Positions 20,277 to 27,574 of a DNA stretch of 64,000 bases are shown piece after piece. The notes below the pieces were generated by a model. The model saw only the letters and a list, made by a program, of their open reading frames with translations. It searched no databases and was not told the DNA's origin. Numbering within the stretch: position 1 is the first letter of the stretch; each line of letters opens with the position of its first letter. Position numbers and translations under genes: made by a program. The stretch comes from Achromobacter denitrificans NBRC 15125 (GTDB lineage Bacteria; Pseudomonadota; Gammaproteobacteria; Burkholderiales; Burkholderiaceae_B), in NCBI RefSeq assembly GCF_001571365.1, contig NZ_BCTQ01000020.1:1-64000 (forward strand). The letters run 5' to 3'.

Positions 20277-20423
20277 ATGGAAATCTGGCCTTTCAACGAG
20301 CACTTCACCGTCGCGGAATTCGCCGCCCTGCCCGTTGCCGCACAGCGGCAGATCGCGCTGATCGTCCGCGCACTCGTCGAGTACCTAGATCGCCATCCGG
20401 AGGAAGCCGCGGACCTGGAGTGA
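20277..20423 (+). CDS. Small hypothetical protein (48 aa)
   Basis: From the ATG at 20277 (MEIWPFNEHFTVAEFAALPV) to TGA at 20423. It is acidic and helix-rich with no recognisable domain. It sits between the attL arm sites and the SRAP gene on the same strand, 37 bp before it, so the two may be co-transcribed. Codon use is normal for the phage. It may be a real small phage gene or chance; start and function are uncertain. Confidence 0.45.
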   Translation: MEIWPFNEHFTVAEFAALPVAAQRQIALIVRALVEYLDRHPEEAADLE

Positions 20424-20460
20424 CCCTATACTGGCCCTTCCCCTCGGTCAGGAGTGCGTC

Positions 20461-21132
20461 ATGTGCGGTCGCATCGTCCAGAAGGCAGGCCCCATGGACT
20501 ACGTGGAGCGCCTGTTCCCCAATCCCCACCGGATCTTCTCCGACCCGGCCGGCCCACGCTACAACATCCCGCCCGGCACGCGCCCGCTGACAATGCACCG
20601 GCTGGCCGGCGACTTCGAACTGGAGCGGCTCGCCTGGGGATACCGGCCGCAAGGGTCCAAGTTCTTGATGTCGAATGCGCGCCTGGACAAGATTCAGGCA
20701 AATAAGTGGCCTTGGAAGATGCTGACCGGCCAGCGCATCCTGGTGCCGGCCGACGGCTGGTATGAATGGAAGCCGCTGGACGACAGCCCGAAGCCACCGA
20801 AGCAGCCCTATTACATCCACGCCAAAGATGGCGCGCCACTGTTCTTCGCCGCCCTGTCAGCCTGGCGCGCTGGCGCAGAGAAGGACGCGGCCCACGGGTT
20901 CGCGATCGTCACCAACGACGCCGCCGGCGGCATGGTGGACGTGCACGACCGGCGCCCCGTGGCCCTCCCGGCCGACCTCGCCATGCACTGGATGGATCCG
21001 GACTTCCCAGCCGCCCAGGCGGTCGCGCTGCTCAGCGAGGGCCTACCGGAATCGGCATTCATCTGGCACCCGGTGCGCCAGGAAGTGGGCAATTCAAAGT
21101 ACCAGATGCCGGACGCAATCGACCCCATTTAA
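20461..21132 (+). CDS. SOS response-associated peptidase (SRAP / HMCES-YedK family)
   Basis: 223 residues. The catalytic Cys2 directly follows the initiator Met (MCGRIV), with the other conserved active-site groups SNARLD (71-76), ADGWYEW (97-103, Glu102) and VHDRRP (161-166, His162). The family forms a thiazolidine crosslink with abasic sites in single-stranded DNA and so shields them from strand breaks. A Shine-Dalgarno AGGAG and a TATACT at 20427-20432 lie upstream. Lying beside a LexA-type box within a prophage, it may protect phage DNA during SOS induction or replication (inference). Confidence 0.9.
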   Translation: MCGRIVQKAGPMDYVERLFPNPHRIFSDPAGPRYNIPPGTRPLTMHRLAGDFELERLAWGYRPQGSKFLMSNARLDKIQANKWPWKMLTGQRILVPADGWYEWKPLDDSPKPPKQPYYIHAKDGAPLFFAALSAWRAGAEKDAAHGFAIVTNDAAGGMVDVHDRRPVALPADLAMHWMDPDFPAAQAVALLSEGLPESAFIWHPVRQEVGNSKYQMPDAIDPI

Positions 21133-21142
21133 GTTGGAATAC

Positions 21143-21160
21143 ACTGTTCATCCGAACAGT
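21143..21160. promoter_or_regulatory. LexA-type SOS box
   Basis: ACTGTTC-ATCC-GAACAGT is a perfect palindrome that contains CTGT-N8-ACAG, the LexA consensus of beta- and gammaproteobacteria. It lies 21 bp upstream of the 90-residue gene and overlaps the spacer and possible -10 after TTGGAA at 21134-21139, where a repressor would block transcription. Confidence 0.7.
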
Positions 21161-21180
21161 ATTTTCACGCAGGTTGCAGC

Positions 21181-21453
21181 ATGGGAAAGCCCGCCCGAAC
21201 CCCACCGATCCCTCTGGATCGCCTGATCGCCCTCTGGAAAATCTCCCTCCCGGTGAGCATCGAGCGCGAGTTGCTATCCGAAATCAGCAGGGAGCACGGG
21301 GTACTACAGGAGGCCCGCGACCTCGTGGAAATCATCGACCGCGCCTGGAACGAAGAGGTCGGCAGTCATTTCGCGGCCATCCACCGCATAAAACTGCTCC
21401 TGGACGAGGAACCGGCCGTGATCGCCCGGAACCTGAGGGCGCCGAAAGTCTAG
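21181..21453 (+). CDS. Small protein behind a LexA-type box; candidate SOS-induced phage regulator
   Basis: 90 residues, no family recognised. Mixed charge and mostly helical (RLIALWKISLPVSIERELLS; ARDLVEIIDRAWNEE), with no signal or membrane segment. It is the only gene between the LexA box and the lysis genes, and its TAG stop shares the tetranucleotide CTAG with the stop of the convergent Rz gene. Because the repressor at 47630 has no self-cleavage domain, an SOS-driven anti-repressor is needed for DNA-damage induction, as with Tum of phage 186. This gene is the best candidate, purely from its control site. Confidence 0.6.
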   Translation: MGKPARTPPIPLDRLIALWKISLPVSIERELLSEISREHGVLQEARDLVEIIDRAWNEEVGSHFAAIHRIKLLLDEEPAVIARNLRAPKV

Positions 21454-21923
21454 GGAGCGACGCCCAGCCCCCGGATGTACCCCTGCAGGCCGTTCACCTG
21501 GTCAGCCCATCGTGCAGCATCTTTTCCCATCTGCTCATATCGTCCGACACACGATCCAATAATTCCGATCCAGTCGGGGCCGGTTGCATCAGGTCCCGCG
21601 CTGGCGCCGGTAGCTTCGGCGCGCCGCTGGGCAAGCTGGCGGAGCAGCCCGTCAATGCGGCCACGCTGAGCGGCAACAGTCCTTTCAGCAGCTTCTCGCG
21701 CCAGGACGGCGCCACGGTATTGGGCATCAGCACGATCCTTTCCCTCCTGCCAGGCGCGCTCGATGGCAGTCTGGCGTTTCTCGATTTCGGCCAGCTTAGC
21801 GTCGGCCCCAGCCTGGAACTGGCGCGATCCGTACCACTGGCGTTCCAGGACCACGCCCGCCACCAGCGCCGCCCCGACCACGGCCACCGCGGCGTAGCCC
21901 TTCCAGCCGGCCAGCGCGCTCAC
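21450..21923 (-). CDS. Rz-type inner-membrane spanin
   Basis: 157 residues from a GTG at 21923 that overlaps the lysin stop (GTGA). One N-terminal membrane segment (YAAVAVVGAALVAGVVL) is followed by a long charged periplasmic helix (LAEIEKRQTAIERAWQEGKD). It links with Rz1 across the periplasm to fuse the two membranes in the last step of lysis. The nested Rz1 frame at 21494-21733 confirms the call. Confidence 0.85.
   Translation of the reverse strand: MSALAGWKGYAAVAVVGAALVAGVVLERQWYGSRQFQAGADAKLAEIEKRQTAIERAWQEGKDRADAQYRGAVLAREAAERTVAAQRGRIDGLLRQLAQRRAEATGASAGPDATGPDWIGIIGSCVGRYEQMGKDAARWADQVNGLQGYIRGLGVAP
21494..21733 (-). CDS. Rz1-type outer-membrane spanin lipoprotein, nested in Rz
   Basis: 79 residues in another frame wholly inside the Rz gene. 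The signal peptide ends in a lipobox LTGC (Cys about residue 30), followed by a proline-containing periplasmic part (SGAPKLPAPARDLMQPAP). Nested Rz/Rz1 is a hallmark of lambda-like lysis cassettes. Confidence 0.85.
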   Translation of the reverse strand: MLMPNTVAPSWREKLLKGLLPLSVAALTGCSASLPSGAPKLPAPARDLMQPAPTGSELLDRVSDDMSRWEKMLHDGLTR

Positions 21924-22450
21924 GGTGCCACCTCGGTCAATGCCTGGGCATGGTTGCCGGCCCATTTCGCACGAAGCCCCGCACGCTGGGTCGGCGTGCC
22001 GCGCGCGTAGGCGCCCGGGCGCCAGGTTCGCAGGTACAGAGCCCAGGCGCCCTCGGCATCGCCGACCGCCGGAAGCCGGCCCGGGTCGCTCCACAAGAGC
22101 AGCCGCGCCAGGCCAGCCGCCAGCACATCGTCATGCTCGATGGCGTCCCAGATCGCGGCATCGCGCGCCGGTACGCCCCGGGCCTGGTACAGGTGCGCGG
22201 CCGCGGCGCGCGTGGCGACGTGCAGCCGAACACCGTGCACCATCCCGCCGCCCTGCTCCGCCTGCCAGAAGCTCTTCGCCGGTCCAACCGGGCGCGGCGG
22301 CCTTCCCACCAGCTGACGCCTGTGTTCGAACCGGGATTCCTGCAACCCGGTGGCCAGCAGCATAATGCGCGCTTCGGGCGTGTCCATCTTGGTGGGAAGC
22401 AGCGCCAGCGCGGGGGTGATGGCGTCGGAAACGATGGTATCCAAGGTCAT
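21920..22450 (-). CDS. Probable endolysin (lysozyme-like)
   Basis: 176 residues from the ATG at 22450, overlapping the stop of the second holin by 4 bp. It contains GLQESRFEHRRQLVG, where Glu in an ESxF context resembles the catalytic glutamate of lysozyme-like folds, but I do not recognise a named lysozyme family. The call rests mostly on position: holins before, Rz/Rz1 after. There is no signal peptide, so release would need the holin. Confidence 0.6.
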   Translation of the reverse strand: MTLDTIVSDAITPALALLPTKMDTPEARIMLLATGLQESRFEHRRQLVGRPPRPVGPAKSFWQAEQGGGMVHGVRLHVATRAAAAHLYQARGVPARDAAIWDAIEHDDVLAAGLARLLLWSDPGRLPAVGDAEGAWALYLRTWRPGAYARGTPTQRAGLRAKWAGNHAQALTEVAP

Positions 22451-22725
22451 AGCGTGGGCTTCCTGATGTGCTTTGCCGTCACGGCGGCAACGTAGAAGGC
22501 GGCCGACGCGGCAAGCGCGGCATCGCCGGCGCTGGCCCAGCCGGCCATGAAGATCCGGCATGCGGCGCCAGTGGCGGTCAGGCTGACGGCGGCCAGGCCG
22601 ATTCGTTCGAACGTGGTGTCCTTGATGGCCCGCGAGAACACGGCCAGCACCGCGCCGCCGGCGACGATGAGCCAGCTTACGAAGGCCAGCACGGCCCACA
22701 GGGTCAAGTAGATGGTGCTGTCCAT
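22447..22725 (-). CDS. Holin-like membrane protein (second of two)
   Basis: 92 residues from the ATG at 22725 (MDSTIYLTLWAVLAFVSWL). Three hydrophobic segments (about 5-30, 38-58, 65-82) and a basic C-terminus (KHIRKPTL) make a class I holin layout. It may be the holin or the antiholin partner of 22727-23035. It is next to, and overlaps, the lysin gene. Confidence 0.65.
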   Translation of the reverse strand: MDSTIYLTLWAVLAFVSWLIVAGGAVLAVFSRAIKDTTFERIGLAAVSLTATGAACRIFMAGWASAGDAALAASAAFYVAAVTAKHIRKPTL

Positions 22726-22726
22726 G

Positions 22727-23035
22727 TCACGCCCCTTTGCCGCGCACGCGGTCAATCACGGCCTGCCACAGTGCGGCGATTGGGGCAGCCTGCACCGCCT
22801 CCCAGCCGCGCGAGACGATGGCCATGCCAAACATCCCCGTCAGGAACCCGGCCAGGCCTTCAGGAATGCCCAGCAGCAGCGACAGATACGGCGATGCGTA
22901 ATAGGCCACCAGCGAGCCGCTGGCCGCCATGCTCAACCTCGCCGGCCATGACCCTTGCAGATAGCGCATGGACACCGCCGCGCCCAGCACGCCGGCGAAC
23001 TTTGCCGCAAGGGCGTCGAAGTCTTGGATGTTCAA
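22727..23035 (-). CDS. Holin-like membrane protein (first of two)
   Basis: 102 residues with two to three membrane segments (ASGSLVAYYASPYLSLLLG and the following GLAGFLTGMFGMAIVS) and a short basic tail. It is first in the lysis cassette, after a terminator that separates it from the fibre genes. It resembles the phage holins that precede lysins in Burkholderia and Bordetella phages; which of the two proteins forms the hole is not known. Confidence 0.65.
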   Translation of the reverse strand: MNIQDFDALAAKFAGVLGAAVSMRYLQGSWPARLSMAASGSLVAYYASPYLSLLLGIPEGLAGFLTGMFGMAIVSRGWEAVQAAPIAALWQAVIDRVRGKGA

Positions 23036-23054
23036 TCGTGTCCCCTATAGGCAT

Positions 23055-23076
23055 GAAAAAGCCGCCCGGAGGCGGC
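23055..23076 (-). terminator. Terminator between tail-fibre assembly and lysis genes
   Basis: On the minus strand GCCGCC-TCCG-GGCGGC runs into TTTTT. Confidence 0.75.
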
Positions 23077-23098
23077 GTATGGTTCTTGTGTCGTTGGC

Positions 23099-23488
23099 CT
23101 ACAGCTGTATCGCCTCGGCCGCGATAAACAGCTGGTCAAGCATCGCGTCACTCCATTGGAGCGCCGCAGCGCCTGCGGCCAGGGCCGGACTATCCCGCCG
23201 GAACGTGGCTCCCTTCTGGAATGCCAGACGATGGAGCGGGTCCGTCGCCGGATCTGCGGCCCAGGCTTCCACCTGATCGAACAGCCCAGCGGCCATCAGC
23301 GCGGCGTAGGCTTGTGCGGCGGATACCTCCTGCGGTACGTACACCGGCTCAGGGTCGGCCGGCTCAATCACGCCGCCGGCGCGCTCCCACTCCAGGAACG
23401 CCTGATATTCCTTGTTGGCCTCGTCACGCGGGACATAGGCGCCATCGTCCAAACGCTGGATCAGTGTGTCATTGATGATTTTGTACAT
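23099..23488 (-). CDS. Tail fibre assembly-like protein
   Basis: 129 residues from the ATG at 23488 (MYKIINDTLIQRLDDGAYVP). The short beta-type N-terminus, the middle YQAFLEWERAGGVIEPADPEP and the helical C-terminus match the small chaperone-like proteins found after fibre genes. It follows the fibre gene with a 1-bp gap. Its role as a fibre chaperone is inferred from place and length. Confidence 0.65.
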   Translation of the reverse strand: MYKIINDTLIQRLDDGAYVPRDEANKEYQAFLEWERAGGVIEPADPEPVYVPQEVSAAQAYAALMAAGLFDQVEAWAADPATDPLHRLAFQKGATFRRDSPALAAGAAALQWSDAMLDQLFIAAEAIQL

Positions 23489-23489
23489 A

Positions 23490-24881
23490 TCAGAACCTCG
23501 CGTCAGCAATCCAAGACCAAACGTTATTCACCATCCCGGCGTTCTGAAAGTTCCAGTTCACGAAGCCGACGCTGGCAGCTTGAACGACAACCGTGCCGTT
23601 CACTACCGCCCGGGTAACGGTGGGGGTGGCGCGCTTTTGGACCGCAAACTTATGCGATAGATATTGGACGGTCGTCGCATTGTTACCCGGGTTGGTGTAG
23701 CCGAACTGTCCATCTGATACTTCGTAATAGCGCTGGCACATCGCAAACTCTTGGCTGATCGGCCGATCTTCGAAGGGTGTCGCCTGATTACCTGGCTCGA
23801 TCTGGACCTTGCTAATTTCAAGGGTTGCTCCGCTGGTGCTGACGGTGCGTATCGAGCCGGTCGCACGCGTGGTTTCTGTCGACAGCCACGTGCTTACGGC
23901 ACCCTCGTAGTTCGTTCCGCTGCCCAGGTCGAATACCAGCTGCATTCCCAGCCCATTGGTGCGGTCCCAGTTGGCAATTCCGCCTTGGTCGATGGGAATC
24001 GTCAGCGTCTTCTTTTCCCAGGTGCCCGCCGTACCCACAGGGAACGTTCGCACATAGGACCGGAACGACGGAGAACCACCGTTTAGGAAGGCGATGCTGT
24101 AGTCGCCAACGATCGAGGCCTTGACCCAGAAACTGACCGTGAAGGAGCCACCCCACAAGGAGCCCAGCGCCAGAGCAAGTAGGTTCTGACCCTCGATGGG
24201 CTGCGAGAGACGGTTTCTGTCCGACGCGCCAGGAGTTGCTGCTGCGTTGGACGTTATGCGAGCGCTATATCCTCCCACTCGATCCTGCCCATAATCAGCC
24301 CCTGCCGCCTGCTGCGTGACAGTCACAGATGTGGTGCCAGCAGCGTGGATCCGCCATTGATCCGCCGTATACGGGTTGCCGCTCGCGGACGTGATGGGGC
24401 CGATCGATGTGCCCAATTGCCAGACGCGGAAATCTCCATTGATGATCTTGTTCTTATTGCCGAACGCCCCACCACCGAAGCCGCGCGAATAGTCGGATAC
24501 GTACTGGCTTCCGTCCCAGTAGAACGTGCCCTGGCCCGGCAGGTACACCGGGCCGATGTCCGACGTCGGCAGCACGTTCACCACCGTGATCCCACCCGTG
24601 CCGCCGGCCGTTCCGGAAATGTCGTCCTGGGACCACACCAGCACGTCGCCGGCAGTCTTGAGAACCCACGTGTATTTCAGACCGTCCTGCAGGAACACCA
24701 CGGCCTCACCGCGGTCGTCCAGCACAATCGGGTTCGTGTTGGCGGCCAGGCCGGCGGAGTCCTGATAGGTCGCCTGCGGCGTCGTCGTCGTGTTGGCATA
24801 GGTGTACAGCAGCCCACCCACCAGCGGCCGGCCGTTCAGGTCGATGGCCTGAAACCTGGGCGAAATGTATGATTGCGGCAT
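23490..24881 (-). CDS. Tail fibre / receptor-binding protein
   Basis: 463 residues from the ATG at 24881. Residues 1 to about 110 (SPRFQAIDLNGRPLVGGLLY) are a conserved virion-anchoring head found in many podophage fibres. A glycine hinge (SGTAGGTGG) follows, then a beta-sandwich domain with the NGDFRVWQ start common to carbohydrate-binding fibre tips. It probably sets host range. It begins just after a terminator, so it needs readthrough or its own promoter. I see no diversity-generating cassette beside it. Confidence 0.8.
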   Translation of the reverse strand: MPQSYISPRFQAIDLNGRPLVGGLLYTYANTTTTPQATYQDSAGLAANTNPIVLDDRGEAVVFLQDGLKYTWVLKTAGDVLVWSQDDISGTAGGTGGITVVNVLPTSDIGPVYLPGQGTFYWDGSQYVSDYSRGFGGGAFGNKNKIINGDFRVWQLGTSIGPITSASGNPYTADQWRIHAAGTTSVTVTQQAAGADYGQDRVGGYSARITSNAAATPGASDRNRLSQPIEGQNLLALALGSLWGGSFTVSFWVKASIVGDYSIAFLNGGSPSFRSYVRTFPVGTAGTWEKKTLTIPIDQGGIANWDRTNGLGMQLVFDLGSGTNYEGAVSTWLSTETTRATGSIRTVSTSGATLEISKVQIEPGNQATPFEDRPISQEFAMCQRYYEVSDGQFGYTNPGNNATTVQYLSHKFAVQKRATPTVTRAVVNGTVVVQAASVGFVNWNFQNAGMVNNVWSWIADARF

Positions 24882-24891
24882 TGCAAGCCCC

Positions 24892-24920
24892 AAAAAAAGC
24901 CCCGGCTATAGGCCGAGGCT
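24892..24920 (-). terminator. Terminator between the ejection genes and the fibre gene
   Basis: On the minus strand AGCCTCGGC, loop CTATA, GCCGGGGCT, then seven Ts. The stem is complete only as minus-strand RNA (a G-U pair replaces a C-A mismatch), which fixes the orientation. Confidence 0.85.
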
Positions 24921-25015
24921 GCTATGTTTACGAAATGGAAAACTTCCTACCGGCTTCCCTAATTGCCTATCTCGCTTTCGCCCTGGTGAAAGGAATATGG
25001 GATGGCTTTCACGAA

Positions 25016-27574
25016 TCACCGACTGTTGGTGGGCGTCTTGATCCCCATCCCCAACGCGCCGCCGACACTGACGGATGGGTAGAGGAGACGATTCAGTCCC
25101 CCGAGACCCGGGAGTGGGCGCGGCGCACTGGCTGCACGATCGAGAGCAGAAAGCCCTGATCCCCCTTCGTTCAGCAACAGGCGCGCCAGACGGTTCTGGA
25201 CATCCTCATTGCCAGACCGCATTAGGGCATTAGCAGCGGCGCCCAGCCTATTGCCGACCACAGCACCAGCGGCACCACCAGCAGGCCCTCCTATCATGAA
25301 CCCGAGGCCGCCGCCAGCCAGAGCCCCCGGCCCGATGGCGCCGGCCACTTCGCCGACGCGACCGGGGAGCATGGTGGACAGCATGTTTTGCATCGCCAGG
25401 TTCTGAGCGGTATTCGTGCCCAGCGAGCGCCCGGCCTGGGCCTGCCCCTGACGCATCAGGTCGTCGCGGATATCCGTCAGGGCCGCAACTTTCTCCGCCG
25501 TGACGGATTTCGCCTCGTTCATGCCCGGCTTCTGCTGGGCCTTCTCCAGGTTGCGCAGTGCGTTCTGTACGCGCGCCAGCGTGATGTTCCCTTGGGCATC
25601 CGTGAGATTCATCCCCTGCAGGTACGCCATCTGGTCGATGTCGCGAGAGGCTGCGGAATAGGCTTGCCGAGCCTCCGCATAGCCTGGTATCTCCCTGTCC
25701 ATCATGTCGACCAGCCGGCCTTTCACCTGCAGGACGCTGGCGGCCTTACTGTTCTCGCCGGCGCGCATGGCGGCGTTGATCTGATCATCGAGAGCCATCT
25801 TGATGCGCTGTAGGCCCACACCAGATACGTAGGTATCGGGCGTGCCCATCTGGCCGCCGCGATTTGCGTTCGTCCGGTTTGCAACTTTGGTTTCCACCGA
25901 GCTGCCGGAGTTCTTTGCCATCCGTTCCGCTTCGGCAAACGCGCTCTGGAAAGCAGGTGTTTTGCGCAGGGCAGCATATTCCGTATTCGCAACCGGGATG
26001 CCTACATGAGTATTCAGGTAATCATCCGCCGCCGCCGCTGAGCGGGCGGTTCTGGCAGAAGCCAAATCATCGGCCGTGCCGCGTATGGCGCCCATGGCAT
26101 CCTGGCGAGCCAACTGGTTTGCCTCCTCACGCGCGACGAACGGAGTGGGCTCCAGATCGCGGATGGTGCGCTGCAGGTTGGCGATCTTGGGGTTACCCGT
26201 AATCTCGGCCAAGGTGGGTTCTACCCCCTCGACGAATTCGGCAACGCGACCCTTCTGCGGGCCTCCCCGGGCCATTCTGGCAAGAATATTCTCGGCGATC
26301 CGTTCGCGGCCAGCCTCCGTGAAGGGAGCAATGGCAGCTTGAACATTGCGGCCGATATACCGACCAGCGGAGCCCACGACCTGCCCGAGCGCCGGCGCCG
26401 CGAAACCCAATGCTGCACCGACCTTGGCGTTTCTGGAGGATTCCTTGTCGTAATCGCCGCCAGTTACCGGGGCCGCCGCACCGTAGCCAGCACTGACAAG
26501 GCTGCTTCCCGCTCCCCCCCCAAGCACAGCGCCAAGACGAGGAGCTACCGGCAACACGCGCGCCCCGATCTGCGCGCCCGTCGTCATAGGCGCGACCAGC
26601 GACGCGGGGCCGCCAGCCATCGAGAACGCGATATTGCCGCCCAGGCGGCCAACTCCTGCCGCGGCGGACCCGGGCGTCTGCTGCTGATATTCCGTTTCGC
26701 GCTGCGCCACCTCCGCATCTCGCGCGGCGACGTTGCTGGCGGCTTGGCTCGCCAGGTCGGTACCCAGCAGTCCATCGAGTTCTTGCAGGATCTGCTGACC
26801 CTGATGCATGGACGCCTGTGCGATTCCGGCGGGCACATCGCCGAACCCCTGCGCAAAGCCTTGACCTGCTTTGCGCACGCCCGCGCCAAGGCTCTCGATC
26901 GCGCCAAGCACGCCCGTATGCTGCGGCTGACCTTGCATCCTCTGGGCGCCTTCCTGGCTCATTTCGACGCGGTAGGGCTCGGCGGCAGGCGCAGTGGAGG
27001 GGCCCGCAGGTTCGTCCCACTGGACAGCATTCCAATCCACGTCAGGCGCGGCGCCAGCAGCGGCTGCCGCCGGGGCTTCATCCCACGTCACGCTGTTCCA
27101 ATCCACATCGGGAGCGGAAGCAGCGCTGGCAGCCGGCAGCACCGCCGACGCCACGCGGTCCATAACGCCCGGCTGACCGCGCATGCCCGCCACGATCTTC
27201 TCAACGTACGGCACTGTCTCCTGGGGCTTGGGCAAATAGCGCATCCAATCCGGGTCGCCGGCCGCTTGGGCCTGGGCCAGCGCACGGTCTACGTTCCCGG
27301 GCCCGGCGTTGTAAGCCGCCAGGCCCTTACGAACGTCTCCGCCGTAATTGTTCACCATGGCGGCCAGGTAGTCCTGGCCCACGCGGGCGCGTTCCTCCAG
27401 GCTGTCGTCGCGGGCCGGCACCACGCCATAACCAGGATCGCGGTTGGTGGCGTCCATGACCTGCATGCGGCCCTTGGCGCCCACGGGCGACGTCACGACC
27501 CGGCCCGCCGCGTCATAGTCGCGGTTGCCGCTTTCCGCCTGCTCAACCAGGCGAAGAAGATCGTTGTAGGCCAT
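25016..27574 (-). CDS. Large ejection protein with N-terminal lytic transglycosylase domain
   Basis: 852 residues. The first 130 or so are a soluble lytic transglycosylase domain: Glu14 in EQAESGN is the likely catalytic residue, then GRMQVMDAT and AAYNAGPGNVD. The rest is alanine/glycine-rich, with helix-rich and membrane-like segments (GPGALAGGGLGFMIGGPAGG near the end), as in internal virion proteins that are ejected with DNA and open the peptidoglycan. It is the last of three ejection genes and overlaps the one before by one base (TAATG). Confidence 0.85.
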   Translation of the reverse strand: MAYNDLLRLVEQAESGNRDYDAAGRVVTSPVGAKGRMQVMDATNRDPGYGVVPARDDSLEERARVGQDYLAAMVNNYGGDVRKGLAAYNAGPGNVDRALAQAQAAGDPDWMRYLPKPQETVPYVEKIVAGMRGQPGVMDRVASAVLPAASAASAPDVDWNSVTWDEAPAAAAAGAAPDVDWNAVQWDEPAGPSTAPAAEPYRVEMSQEGAQRMQGQPQHTGVLGAIESLGAGVRKAGQGFAQGFGDVPAGIAQASMHQGQQILQELDGLLGTDLASQAASNVAARDAEVAQRETEYQQQTPGSAAAGVGRLGGNIAFSMAGGPASLVAPMTTGAQIGARVLPVAPRLGAVLGGGAGSSLVSAGYGAAAPVTGGDYDKESSRNAKVGAALGFAAPALGQVVGSAGRYIGRNVQAAIAPFTEAGRERIAENILARMARGGPQKGRVAEFVEGVEPTLAEITGNPKIANLQRTIRDLEPTPFVAREEANQLARQDAMGAIRGTADDLASARTARSAAAADDYLNTHVGIPVANTEYAALRKTPAFQSAFAEAERMAKNSGSSVETKVANRTNANRGGQMGTPDTYVSGVGLQRIKMALDDQINAAMRAGENSKAASVLQVKGRLVDMMDREIPGYAEARQAYSAASRDIDQMAYLQGMNLTDAQGNITLARVQNALRNLEKAQQKPGMNEAKSVTAEKVAALTDIRDDLMRQGQAQAGRSLGTNTAQNLAMQNMLSTMLPGRVGEVAGAIGPGALAGGGLGFMIGGPAGGAAGAVVGNRLGAAANALMRSGNEDVQNRLARLLLNEGGSGLSALDRAASAPRPLPGLGGLNRLLYPSVSVGGALGMGIKTPTNSR

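Noticed and set aside
23490-25016. Diversity-generating retroelement near the fibre gene, as in Bordetella phage BPP-1
   Set aside because: No reverse transcriptase, Avd or template/variable repeat pair is visible in the prophage.
24935-25159. 74-codon plus-strand frame with a membrane-like segment
   Set aside because: Two thirds overlaps the end of the ejection gene on the other strand and there is no promoter; a terminator for the other strand occupies its upstream part.
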